NCBI GenBank assembly: GCA_963763475.1 | Contig: CAVXOR010000002.1 | Span: 62,001-126,000, forward strand | Reading direction: 5' to 3' | Length of the DNA stretch: 64,000 nucleotides | Source of the DNA: AC-32 sp963763475 | GTDB lineage: Bacteria > Actinomycetota > Thermoleophilia > Gaiellales > Gaiellaceae | In this document: positions 36,686 through 44,401 of the stretch, one piece after another | Position numbering within the stretch: position 1 is the stretch's first letter | Layout of the letters: each line of letters begins with the position of its first letter | Notes under the pieces: generated by a model | Told to the model about the DNA's origin: nothing | The model's input: only the letters and a program-made list of their open reading frames with translations | Databases searched by the model: none | Position numbers and translations under genes: made by a program

Positions 36686-37536
36686 CCAGCGACTGGACGA
36701 TTTCGCTGCGAAAGCGCGCAACCAAGCCTTTTTCACTTCGCATTTGGGTGCTGGCGGGAGCTGCCTGCGGTGCGCTGGCCGCGCCCGGACTCGCCCGGGC
36801 CGCAGGCTCTCCGCCCGGGGTGGCCGACGTGACGACGGCCGTCAACTCCGCCTTTGCGCAGGTCGAGGCCGTCGCGCCAGGGACCACAGCGGCGGTGCAG
36901 CCTGCCGTGGAGCAGGCGCTTGCCGCCGCCCAGGAGGCCCCTGCGGCGACGGCGACCAATTCGGCTCCAGCCGCGCCTCCGACCGCGCCTCCTGCAGCTC
37001 CGGCGCTGTCCGGTCTGGCCAGCGAGGCCGTGGCTCCGGCACTCGCGGCGGCCGGAGTGCCGGCGCCGGCTTCCGGGCTTGCGCAGGAACCCAAGACGGC
37101 GCCGCGACGCGTCCATGCGGCACCTGCCTCGGCTGGCATTGCCGCGCCGCGCAGGCGCGTTGCGCGCCCGCCGGGAACCCCAGGCACGTACCCGGGGACT
37201 GTTCCGGGAGCGGCGGCCGCGCCGACGCCGGCTGCGCTTCACGCGTCCGCGGTGGTGAGCTCGAGCGCCCGCAGCGCGCGCGAAGGCCACTCGTCCGCCA
37301 CCGCTCCTGCCGGAGCACCTCCACGGAACCCGCTGCCGCCGGTTCCGCCGGGGCCGACACCCGATTTCACCTCGCCGGGCCAGGCAGGTAGCCAGGGATC
37401 GTTCGCGCCGCTGCTCGTCGCGGCGCTCGCAGCAGCCCTCGCGCTCGCAAGTTTTCCCTTCACCTCCCGTCTGCTTCCGCGATTGGCGTTCCGGAAGCCG
37501 AGGCGGGTGGTGCTCGCGGTCTGGCACCCCGGCTGA
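36682..37536 (+). CDS. Membrane-anchored Ala/Pro-rich surface protein
   Basis: Protein of 284 residues with the same plan as its upstream neighbour: signal peptide (VLAGAACGALAAPGLARAAG), long Ala/Pro-rich region without Cys, Pro-rich hinge (PRNPLPPVPPGPTPDF), C-terminal membrane helix (FAPLLVAALAAALALASF) and a basic tail (LLPRLAFRKPRR). Likely spans the peptidoglycan and displays or tethers something outside. Starts inside the previous stop (ATGA). No recognised family. Confidence 0.66.
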   Translation: MTSDWTISLRKRATKPFSLRIWVLAGAACGALAAPGLARAAGSPPGVADVTTAVNSAFAQVEAVAPGTTAAVQPAVEQALAAAQEAPAATATNSAPAAPPTAPPAAPALSGLASEAVAPALAAAGVPAPASGLAQEPKTAPRRVHAAPASAGIAAPRRRVARPPGTPGTYPGTVPGAAAAPTPAALHASAVVSSSARSAREGHSSATAPAGAPPRNPLPPVPPGPTPDFTSPGQAGSQGSFAPLLVAALAAALALASFPFTSRLLPRLAFRKPRRVVLAVWHPG

Positions 37537-37558
37537 GTCTCCTTCACCGGCCTATGTG

Positions 37559-37580
37559 GCGCGCCGTCTGCGCGGCGCGC
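37559..37580 (+). other. Leader hairpin before the repeat-protein gene
   Basis: GCGCGCCG (37559-37566) and CGGCGCGC (37573-37580) form an 8-bp stem with a 6-base loop in the 75-base gap before ATG 37612, which has AAGGAG. It could be a partial terminator, a processing site or an mRNA-stabilising hairpin raising expression of the major repeat protein. Confidence 0.5.
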
Positions 37581-37611
37581 AGTTCCGACATGCCAACGAA
37601 GGAGAATCCGA

Positions 37612-40179
37612 ATGAAACCCAAGCTACTGAGCATGGCCGTAGCGCTCGTCGCCCTGGCGACGGCCGCCCCGGCGCTCGCCGATGGCGGCGGCGGTGCGGG
37701 CGGTGCGCAGGCTGGGCTGCAGGGCTCCACGACGACGCAGACAGCGGTCGGCGCGGCGCTCAGCACCCAGAACGCGGTCAATGCGAACGTGCCCGTCTCG
37801 ATCGCCGGCGGTAACGTGACCGGCGGTCCGAGCTCGGCCACACAGACGGCCACCTCGAGTGCGTCGACCGACGTCTCGAACAAGGCCAAGACCGATCAGG
37901 ACCAGAACCTGCACCAGAACATCGGCGGCAGCGGCTGTTACGCCGGCTGCGGCGGCGCGGGCGGATTCCAGGCCGGAGTCCAGAACGCCCAGACCGACCA
38001 GACGGCACTCGGCGTGTCCGCCAGCCACCAGAACGCAGTCAACGCCAACGTCCCGGTTTCGATCGCGGGCGGCAACGTGAACGCAGGCCCGAGCTCGGCG
38101 ACGCAGACGACGAGCTCCTCGGCCACTACCGACGTCTCGAACAAGGCCAAGACCGACCAGGACCAGCACCTCAGCCAGAACGTCGGCGGCGGGTCCTGCA
38201 AGCTCGGTTGCGGCGGCGCGGGCGGATTCCAGGCCGGGAGCCAGGACGCCCAGACCAACCAGCTGGCGGCCGGTGCGGCCGTGAGCGACCAGAACGCCGT
38301 GAACGCCAACGTGCCCGTCTCGATCGCCGGTGGGAATGTCTCCTCCGGCCCGAGCAGCGCGACGCAGACGGCAACGTCGAACGCGACCACCGACGTCTCG
38401 AACAAGGCGAAGACCGACCAGGACCAGCACCTGCGCCAGAACATCGGCGGGGGCTCTTGCCTGGCCGGCTGCGGTGGGGCGGGCGGCTTCCAGGCCGGTG
38501 TCCAGAGCGCCAACACCGACCAGACGGCGATCGGGATCGCGAAGAGCGATCAGAACGCCGTGAACGCCAACGTGCCCGTCTCGATCGCCGGTGGGAACGT
38601 CTCCTCCGGTCCGAGCAGCGCGACGCAGACGGCAACGTCGAACGCCACGACGGACGTCTCGAACAAGGCCAAGACCGACCAGGACCAGCACCTGCGCCAG
38701 AACATCGGCGGGGGCTCGTGCCTGGCCGGCTGCGGCGGCCCCGGCGGCTTCCAGCTGGGTGTCCAGAACGCCGAGACGAACCAGTGGGCGCTCGGTATCG
38801 CCAAGAGCGACCAGAACGCCGTGAACGGCAACTCGCCCGTCTCGATCGCCGGTGGGAACATCTACTCCGGCCCGAGCTCGGCGACCCAGACGGCGACGTC
38901 CAACGCCTACACCGACGTCAGCAACAAGGCCAAGACCGACCAGGACCAGGGCCTGAAGCAGGACATCGGCGGCAAGGACTGTGGTTGCGACAAGACGGGC
39001 CGCGACGGCCATGACGGCTTCTCCGCCGGTTCCGGCGGAGCGGGCGGCTTCCAGGCCGGTGTGCAGTCCGCTGAGACAAACCAGTGGGCGCTCGGCATCG
39101 CCAAGAGCGACCAGAACGCCGTGAACGGCAACTCGCCCGTCTCGATCGCCGGTGGGAACATCTACTCCGGCCCGAGCTCGGCGACCCAGACGGCGACGTC
39201 CAACGCCTACACCGACGTCAGCAACAAGGCCAAGACCGACCAGGACCAGGGCCTAAAGCAGGACATCGGCGGCAAGGACTGTGGTTGCGACAAGACGGGC
39301 CGCGACGGCCATGACGGCTTCTCCGCCGGTTCCGGCGGAGCGGGCGGCTTCCAGGCCGGTGTGCAGTCCGCTGAGACAAACCAGTGGGCGCTCGGCATCG
39401 CCAAGAGCGACCAGAACGCCGTGAACGGCAACTCGCCCGTCTCGATCGCCGGTGGGAACATCTACTCCGGCCCGAGCTCGGCGACGCAGACGGCGACCTC
39501 GAACGCCACCACGGACGTCTCGAACAAGTCCAAGACCGACCAGGACCAGTGGCTGCATCAGGACCTGGGCGGCAAGGACTGCGGTTGCAAGCGCGACGGC
39601 CATGACGGCTTCTCCGCCGGTTCCGGCGGAGCGGGCGGCTTCCAGGCCGGTGTGCAGTCCGCTGAGACGAACCAGTGGGCGCTCGGCATCGCCAAGAGCG
39701 ACCAGAACGCCGTGAACGGCAACTCGCCCGTCTCGATCGCCGGTGGGAACGTCTACTCCGGCCCGAGCAGCGCGACGCAGACGGCGACGTCCAACGCCTA
39801 CACCGACGTCAGCAACAAGGCCAAGACCGATCAGGACCAGGGCCTGAAGCAGGACATCGGCGGCAAGGACCGCAAGGACTGCGGTTGCAAGCACGATGGC
39901 CATGACGGCCACTCCGCCGGTTCCGGTGGAGCCGGCGGGGCCCAGCTCGGTGTGCAGCTGGCCTCGACCGACCAGTGGGCCGCGGGCGCCGCGTTCAGCA
40001 ACCAGAACGCGGTGAACTCGAACACGCCTAGCTCGACTGCCGGCGGGAACATCTACGGCAACTACCCGAACATGGCAACTCAGACGGCGACGTCGGACGC
40101 CTACACCGACGTCTCCAACCGCGCGAAGACGGATCAGAACCAGTGGCAGCGCCAAGGGCTGCCGGTATCGCGCAACTGA
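37612..40179 (+). CDS. Secreted nine-repeat Asn/Gln/Thr-rich protein (candidate fibre or functional amyloid)
   Basis: Exported protein of 855 residues: signal peptide (KPKLLSMAVALVALATAAPALAD) and nine tandem repeats of 87, 87, 87, 87, 100, 100, 97, 100 and 79 residues. Each reads FQAGVQSAxTxQxAxGxA, then SDQNAVNANVPVSIAGGN, GPSSATQTATSNAxTDVSN, KAKTDQDQ. The first four end in a CxxxC loop (SCLAGCGG), the next four in a CxC plus His/Asp loop (DCGC...HDGHDG). The Gln/Asn/Ala/Gly strand pattern recalls curli repeats, but this is not a known curlin. ATG follows GAAGGAGAATCCGA; strong terminator after. Probably the major subunit of a surface structure. Confidence 0.82.
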   Translation: MKPKLLSMAVALVALATAAPALADGGGGAGGAQAGLQGSTTTQTAVGAALSTQNAVNANVPVSIAGGNVTGGPSSATQTATSSASTDVSNKAKTDQDQNLHQNIGGSGCYAGCGGAGGFQAGVQNAQTDQTALGVSASHQNAVNANVPVSIAGGNVNAGPSSATQTTSSSATTDVSNKAKTDQDQHLSQNVGGGSCKLGCGGAGGFQAGSQDAQTNQLAAGAAVSDQNAVNANVPVSIAGGNVSSGPSSATQTATSNATTDVSNKAKTDQDQHLRQNIGGGSCLAGCGGAGGFQAGVQSANTDQTAIGIAKSDQNAVNANVPVSIAGGNVSSGPSSATQTATSNATTDVSNKAKTDQDQHLRQNIGGGSCLAGCGGPGGFQLGVQNAETNQWALGIAKSDQNAVNGNSPVSIAGGNIYSGPSSATQTATSNAYTDVSNKAKTDQDQGLKQDIGGKDCGCDKTGRDGHDGFSAGSGGAGGFQAGVQSAETNQWALGIAKSDQNAVNGNSPVSIAGGNIYSGPSSATQTATSNAYTDVSNKAKTDQDQGLKQDIGGKDCGCDKTGRDGHDGFSAGSGGAGGFQAGVQSAETNQWALGIAKSDQNAVNGNSPVSIAGGNIYSGPSSATQTATSNATTDVSNKSKTDQDQWLHQDLGGKDCGCKRDGHDGFSAGSGGAGGFQAGVQSAETNQWALGIAKSDQNAVNGNSPVSIAGGNVYSGPSSATQTATSNAYTDVSNKAKTDQDQGLKQDIGGKDRKDCGCKHDGHDGHSAGSGGAGGAQLGVQLASTDQWAAGAAFSNQNAVNSNTPSSTAGGNIYGNYPNMATQTATSDAYTDVSNRAKTDQNQWQRQGLPVSRN
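37705..40176 (+). repeat. Nine tandem coding repeats (261-300 bp units)
   Basis: Unit starts are 37705, 37966, 38227, 38488 (261-bp units), 38749, 39049 (300 bp), 39349 (291 bp), 39640 (300 bp) and 39940 (237 bp). Units five and six are almost identical in DNA over about 300 bases (one visible silent change, CTGAAG to CTAAAG), so they arose by very recent tandem duplication or gene conversion. Confidence 0.9.
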
Positions 40180-40733
40180 GCGATCGGCGAGAGGGCCGCG
40201 GCCTAGCCGCGGCCCTCTCATCTTTCGCCGCGACGCTCGCCGCGATCGCCGGCTGCGCGCTCGTGCTGGCGGCTACGGCGGCGACCGCCGTCCACGGCTC
40301 GCCGCAAGCAGACCGAGCCGCAGCCCCGTACCGGGCGACGGTCGCCTGCTACGACCGCGGCGACTGGGCGGCGCTCGTCAGCTCGGCTTACCCGGACGAG
40401 AAGGGGCACGAGACAGATATCTACGGGCTTTGGCGGTACGAGCAGCGCGAGGTCGCGCTCCCTTCACGGGCGTGTCTCTCCTTCGAGCGCTGGCGCACGG
40501 CGAAGCCGGGGCTGCTCGGAATTTGGATCTTCGTCCTCGGCCACGAGCTGACGCACTCGCAGCAGTCCGACCTGGGTGCGCCGTGGCAGCGTCCCTTCGA
40601 CGAAGTCGAGGCCGACTGCGGCGGCTACTCGAAGTTTGCCTCGCTCAAGCTCGCCCTCGGGATCACGCGGGCAGTGCAGCCGCCGCCCCGCGGCTTCGCG
40701 CCTTGCCCGCTGAAGCGGGCGCGCCATCGATGA
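40143..40733 (+). CDS. Putative secreted zinc metalloprotease (HELTH motif)
   Basis: Protein of up to 196 residues: N-terminal hydrophobic signal/anchor (SSFAATLAAIAGCALVLAATAA), then a domain with FVLGHELTHSQQSD (HExxH zinc motif) and a downstream EVEADCGGYSKF (ExxxD, gluzincin-like third ligand). Four Cys occur in the mature part. GTG 40143 overlaps the repeat-protein gene by 37 bases and lies upstream of the terminator hairpin; GTG 40263 would leave only a short signal. Position suggests processing or turnover of the repeat protein. Start uncertain. Confidence 0.65.
   Translation: MAAPRAAGIAQLSDRREGRGLAAALSSFAATLAAIAGCALVLAATAATAVHGSPQADRAAAPYRATVACYDRGDWAALVSSAYPDEKGHETDIYGLWRYEQREVALPSRACLSFERWRTAKPGLLGIWIFVLGHELTHSQQSDLGAPWQRPFDEVEADCGGYSKFASLKLALGITRAVQPPPRGFAPCPLKRARHR
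40189..40219 (+). terminator. Strong hairpin after the repeat-protein gene
   Basis: A perfect 14-bp stem, GAGAGGGCCGCGGC (40189-40202) and its complement (40206-40219), 3-base loop, followed by ATCTTT. It ends the repeat-protein mRNA but lies inside the 5' part of the putative protease gene if that starts at 40143. Confidence 0.75.
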
Positions 40734-40740
40734 CGCTGGG

Positions 40741-40842
40741 TTAGCGGCGCTTCGACATGGCCTTCACGAGGCGGCGCTCGACCAGGAAGGCGACGATGCT
40801 CATCAGCGCGCCGAGGATCGCCCGTTCCAGCCGCCGTCGCAT
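40741..40842 (-). CDS. 33-residue basic single-helix membrane microprotein
   Basis: ATG 40842 to TAA 40741. Basic ends (MRRRLERA and RRLVKAMSKRR) flank a short hydrophobic helix (ILGALMSIVAFLVE). TAGGCT (plus-strand 40849-40854) lies 6 bases before the ATG, fitting the local leaderless-promoter pattern, and also contains the stop of the preceding DUF6510 gene. Not recognised. Could be a small membrane partner of the oxidoreductase operon. Confidence 0.5.
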   Translation of the reverse strand: MRRRLERAILGALMSIVAFLVERRLVKAMSKRR

Positions 40843-40851
40843 TGGCCGAGC

Positions 40852-41106
40852 CTACAGCTCCAGACCGCGCGTGCCGCCGAGGTCGACCCACGTGCGGGCG
40901 GGGCTGCGGACGATCGTGATCATCACATCGGTGCAGTGGCGGCAGCGGACGACGACGCCCGGGCAGTCCGCGTAGACGTCGAGCCGCGCCAGCTGCTCGC
41001 GTGCGCCACAGCTGCCGCAGACACACGGTGCCGCGGTCAGCTCGGTGCCGAACAGCTCGAGCAGCAGGCCGCCGATCGCGTTCCCGTCGAGCACGCGCGT
41101 CTCCAT
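40852..41106 (-). CDS. DUF6510-like zinc-ribbon small protein
   Basis: Protein of 84 residues with a CVCGSCG...CRHC zinc-ribbon-like Cys set. Small proteins of this kind occur beside actinobacterial molybdenum oxidoreductase/flavin reductase pairs, as here. ATG 41106 shares a base with the reductase TGA (TGATG). Function unknown; possibly an electron-transfer or metal-binding accessory. Confidence 0.7.
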   Translation of the reverse strand: METRVLDGNAIGGLLLELFGTELTAAPCVCGSCGAREQLARLDVYADCPGVVVRCRHCTDVMITIVRSPARTWVDLGGTRGLEL

Positions 41107-41810
41107 CAGCCGGTCGCTCCGAAGCGCTCGGTCCTGATCCAGAGCGGGTCGTAGCCCTGCCGCACGAGGCCGTCGGCGGCCGCGTCCACGAAGCGGGTCG
41201 AGCCGCAGACGTAGACCCGCGGGCTCTCGGATGCCGGAAACGCGACCTCGCGCAGCAGCTCGTCGTCGATCCGCCGCGCGTAACCCTCCCAGCCCGGAGG
41301 CTGCTCGCGCGTGAGCGTGTGCACGACCTCGAGCCCGAGGGTCTCGAGCTCGTCGCGGTAGATCACCTCGTCCCAGCTGCGCGAGGAGTAGAGCAGCCGC
41401 ATCGGCGTCTGCGTGCCCAGCCGCGCGCGCTGCCGCGCCATGGCTGCGAGCGGCACGACTCCCGAGCCGCCGGCCACGAGCAGCACCGGCTCGAGCTCGT
41501 CGCCGTCCCAGACGAAATAGCCGCCGATCGGCCCGCGCACCTCGAAGCGGTCGCCCTCGCGCACCTCGTCGACGAAGTATGGCGAGACCTCGCCGTCCTC
41601 GAGCCGCTCGACCGTGATCGCGAGCGGCTCGCCCGGAGCCGAGGCCAGCGAGTACGAGCGCTGCGCCTGGTAGCCGTCCTCGGCCGTCAGCCGCACGTCG
41701 AGGTGCTGGCCTGCGCGGTGCTCGGCCCAGCCGTCGACGCCGAGCACGAGCGTCTTGACGCGCGCCGTCTCTTCACGAATCGAGGCCACGGCAGCCTCGA
41801 GCCACGTCAG
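41106..41810 (-). CDS. Ferredoxin-NADP reductase-like flavoprotein
   Basis: FAD/NAD(P)H reductase of about 234 residues. FAD motif QRSYSLASAPG, RGPIGGYFVW, NAD-binding VLLVAGGSGVVPLAAM, and C-terminal PRVYVCGSTRFVDA. No iron-sulfur domain. Homologous sequence begins at TWLEAAVASIREETARVKTL, so the start is probably CTG 41810, overlapping the oxidase TGA (CTGA); GTG 41789 is the conventional alternative. Likely passes electrons to or from the molybdenum enzyme encoded just upstream. Confidence 0.87.
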   Translation of the reverse strand: MTWLEAAVASIREETARVKTLVLGVDGWAEHRAGQHLDVRLTAEDGYQAQRSYSLASAPGEPLAITVERLEDGEVSPYFVDEVREGDRFEVRGPIGGYFVWDGDELEPVLLVAGGSGVVPLAAMARQRARLGTQTPMRLLYSSRSWDEVIYRDELETLGLEVVHTLTREQPPGWEGYARRIDDELLREVAFPASESPRVYVCGSTRFVDAAADGLVRQGYDPLWIRTERFGATG

Positions 41811-42406
41811 TCGCCCCAGTACCGCTGCTCCAGCCACGGATCTCCGTGCAGGTGGTAGCCGTTCTGCTCCCAGAAGCCGGGCTCGTCCTCCTCGAGCAGC
41901 TGCAGCCCACGCACCCACTTGGCGCTCTTCCAGAAGTAGAGGTGCGGCACGAGCAGCCGGGCCGGGCCGCCATGCTCCGGCTCGAGCGGCTCGCCGTCGT
42001 AGGTGTAGGCGACCCAGGCCTTGCCGCCGGTCAGGTCCTCGAGCGGCAAGTTGGTCGTGTAGCCACCGTCGCAGAAGGCGAGCGCGTACTCGGCGTCGTG
42101 CTCGACCGCCTCGAGCAGCGTGTCCACCGAGACGCCTTCCCAGACCGTGTCCAGCTTCGACCACTTCGTCACGCAGTGGATGTCTCTCGTGACCTCCTCG
42201 CTCGGCAGCGCCTGCAGCTCCTCCCAGGTCCAGCGCACCGTGTCCGCGCCGCCTCGGAGCTCGAACGTCCACTCCTCGAGCGGCGTGTGAGGCGTCGGGC
42301 CGGCCGAAAGCACCGGGAAGTCGTCGGTCAGGTACTGCCCGGGCGGGACGCGCTCGGGCGGCCCGTCCTGGCGCCGTCCACGAAACCCGCGCGAGATGAT
42401 TCCCAC
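41807..42406 (-). CDS. Molybdopterin-dependent oxidoreductase (YedY/sulfite-oxidase fold)
   Basis: Cytoplasmic protein of 199 residues with the sulfite-oxidase Mo-pterin domain; the molybdenum-ligating Cys is in DIHCVTKWSKLD. Other family blocks: GGYTTNLPLEDL, HGGPARLLVPHLYFWKSAKWV. No Tat signal, unlike YedY/MsrP. GTG 42406 lies 6 bases after GACAAT (plus 42413-42418), consistent with a leaderless start. Operon with the FAD reductase, the zinc-ribbon protein and the microprotein. Substrate unknown; protein or small-molecule sulfoxide reduction is possible. Confidence 0.88.
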   Translation of the reverse strand: MGIISRGFRGRRQDGPPERVPPGQYLTDDFPVLSAGPTPHTPLEEWTFELRGGADTVRWTWEELQALPSEEVTRDIHCVTKWSKLDTVWEGVSVDTLLEAVEHDAEYALAFCDGGYTTNLPLEDLTGGKAWVAYTYDGEPLEPEHGGPARLLVPHLYFWKSAKWVRGLQLLEEDEPGFWEQNGYHLHGDPWLEQRYWGD

Positions 42407-42443
42407 GCCGGCATTGTCGCCGATCCGGCCCGAGCGTTACACG

Positions 42444-43850
42444 TCAGCGCCGCGCGACGGCCAGTAGCGTCGGCACGGTGCGGCCGCCGCGGGCGGGCCT
42501 GAGCACGGTCACGTAGGCGGTCGTCCGCGCGAGCGCGGTCGTCCAGAGCATCTTCGACGTCACCCGCGGCTTGTGCGGACAGGGGAGGTGCTCGCCCTGG
42601 CTCGTGTGGTGACGTTCGTGGCCGGCGTCCTGTCCGGCCAGCGGGCCGAGCTCGTAGAGGACTCGGTCGCGTCTGCTGCGAAGTGGCCCGAGCACGAGCT
42701 GCTGCGAGCAGCGCGAGGAGCGGACGTAGAGGAGCTGGCCCGCGAACAGCGACGGGTTCAGCAGCTGCGCGTCACGTGAGTAGCGCAACCGCAGGCGCTT
42801 CCCGGAGACGACGTTCACCGCCGTGATCCAGCTGCCGGTCGCGGTCGCGCGGTGGAACGCGACGAGGTCGACGCCGAGGGCGGGCCGGCCGAGCGACCCC
42901 GGCTGCCGCACCCGTTCGACGGTCTTGTCCGGCCCGAGCTGGGTCACCGGCCGCACGTGGATCTCGGTCGGCGTGCGGTAGGCGAGCCAGCTGCGCGAGA
43001 CGGCGAGCTTCTGCAGGCCCGGCACGGTCTCCTCGACGATCGAAGCGAGGGTGGCGCGGTCGGCGACGGTCAACGCCGGACCGACATGCCAGGCGACGAA
43101 GGTGGCCCCGATCGCGGGGTCGTTACCGGCCAGCTGTTGCGTGGTCGTGGCGTCGCGCCGCAGGAAGCCGCCGACCCCTGGCTGCTGCCACGCGAGCTCG
43201 GCTCCGGTCGCGCTGGGATCGCCGCCGGGCGAGACCACGGTGCCGGCCGCCTCGACCCGGCCCGCGACGAGCGCGGCGAGCAGCGCCGCCGCCGCGAGCA
43301 CCCGCACCAGGCGCAGGCCCCGCGGCCGCTCGGCGATCGCGGTCTCGCTCAGCACGAGCACGGGGAGCGCGCGGCCGGCTGCGAATCCGGCGGCGATCGC
43401 GAGCGAGGCCTCGACGTCGCCGAGCGCAAGGCTCAGCGCTGGCAGCGCCCAGGCGGCGGTCGCCGGCACGTAGGTCGTCAGGCCGGTGCCGAGCAGCACG
43501 CCGTAGAGGAAGAGCGCGCGCGGCAGTGGCATCGTCCGCCGCCACGGCTCCGGCACCTGGAAGCGGATCTGCGGGCGCACCCGCAGGCCGAGCGCGTCGC
43601 TCGCGACCGCTACCACTGCGACCGCGACAGCCGCGAGCACCACAACCCGCCCGCTGACCGCCGAGCCGAGCGCACCGAGCGCCACGAAGATCGCCGCCGC
43701 CCCGAGCGCGAGCCCGAACGCGTACGCCGCTTTGGCCATTCCGCGATGGCGTGCGGCACGCACGGTGCCGACCATGGAGAGGCTTCAGGGCGACCAGGCG
43801 CCCGCGAGGCCGACGAGCAGCGCGGTCAGGACGAGCGCCGGAGTCAGCAC
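42444..43850 (-). CDS. MauF/CcdA-like membrane protein with propeller-like tail; in-frame UGA at the SPC cysteine
   Basis: The frame runs from GTG 43850 (overlapping the light-chain stop) to 42444, 468 codons, interrupted by one TGA at 43787-43785. The first segment VLTPALVLTALLVGLAGAWSP ends exactly where DsbD/CcdA-family proteins have the catalytic Cys of their SPC motif; after the TGA the frame continues SLSMVGTVRAARH and on through about six helices. A C-terminal extracytoplasmic part (about 215-465) has propeller-like strands. Possibilities: selenocysteine, nonsense mutation or base-call error; translation from ATG 43775 would lose helix 1. A CGGCAC-CGTGC-GTGCCG hairpin begins 15 bases after the TGA. 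Third gene of the mau-like operon. Confidence 0.68.
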
Positions 43851-44401
43851 GCGACCTTCGTGTCGTAGTACATGACGCAGAACACTTTCCGGCCGCTGTA
43901 GCAGTAGCCGGTCAGGGCGTAGTCGCCGTTGATCCGGTACCGCGTGTAGCCGCAGCAGTCCACGAGCTTGCGGACGTGGCCGTTGCAGCAGCGGTACCAG
44001 GCGCCGTCGACCTGCCCGTGGAAACCGGACTCCCGCCCGGCCTTGGCGCACACACGCGTTCGCGGCGCGGGCGGCAGCGGGTTTCCGTCCGGGTCGCGCA
44101 GCAGGGCGCCGCGGGCGTCGACGGGCCGGCCGAGCTTGTCGACCGCCCGCCCGAGGTCGTCCACCGGCTCGCCGTCGGCCGCGCGCAGCGGGAAGCCTTT
44201 CGCGTCGATCCGCGGCAATCCGGTCGGATGCGGGCACGAGCCGGTGGTGTAGATGTGCCCGCAGAAGTGGTAGGCCTCCGCCTGCTGCGCGCGGATCGCG
44301 CCGAGCACGTAGCCGCCGCCGGCCAGCCCGAGCAGCAGTCGTCCGGTGCGCGCCAGGAAGCCGCGTCGCGAGGTCGCCCCCGCGACGTGCTCGCTAAGCA
44401 C
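43844..44401 (-). CDS. Methylamine-dehydrogenase light-chain-like protein, Tat-exported, one Trp only
   Basis: Protein of 185 residues with a twin-arginine signal (TSRRGFLARTGRLLLGLAGG) and a Cys-rich mature domain (10 Cys; GAWYRCC, VDCCGY, TGYCYSG, KVFCVMYYD) matching the MauA fold, which carries tryptophan tryptophylquinone (TTQ). The only Trp is in GAWYRCC, aligning with the first TTQ Trp; the second (usually before a Cys) appears to be Phe in KVFC. TTQ therefore cannot form as in MauA. Overlaps both neighbours (GTGCTTAG at its start). Periplasmic-side enzyme or structural relative; function unproven. Confidence 0.75.
   Translation of the reverse strand: MLSEHVAGATSRRGFLARTGRLLLGLAGGGYVLGAIRAQQAEAYHFCGHIYTTGSCPHPTGLPRIDAKGFPLRAADGEPVDDLGRAVDKLGRPVDARGALLRDPDGNPLPPAPRTRVCAKAGRESGFHGQVDGAWYRCCNGHVRKLVDCCGYTRYRINGDYALTGYCYSGRKVFCVMYYDTKVAC

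Noticed and set aside
37624..39012. Long minus-strand frames opposite the repeat protein
   Set aside because: Open only because the sense strand is a GC-rich tandem repeat; translations are repetitive Arg/Gly/Val without domains.
37705..40176. CRISPR array
   Set aside because: Repeat units are 237-300 bp, in frame and coding, with no short palindromic repeats or unique spacers; no cas genes in the window.
43785..43787. Treating the TGA as a normal stop of a separate 21-codon gene
   Set aside because: The short frame ends precisely inside a conserved Ser-Pro motif and continues in phase with the next gene, so one interrupted gene explains the data better than two.
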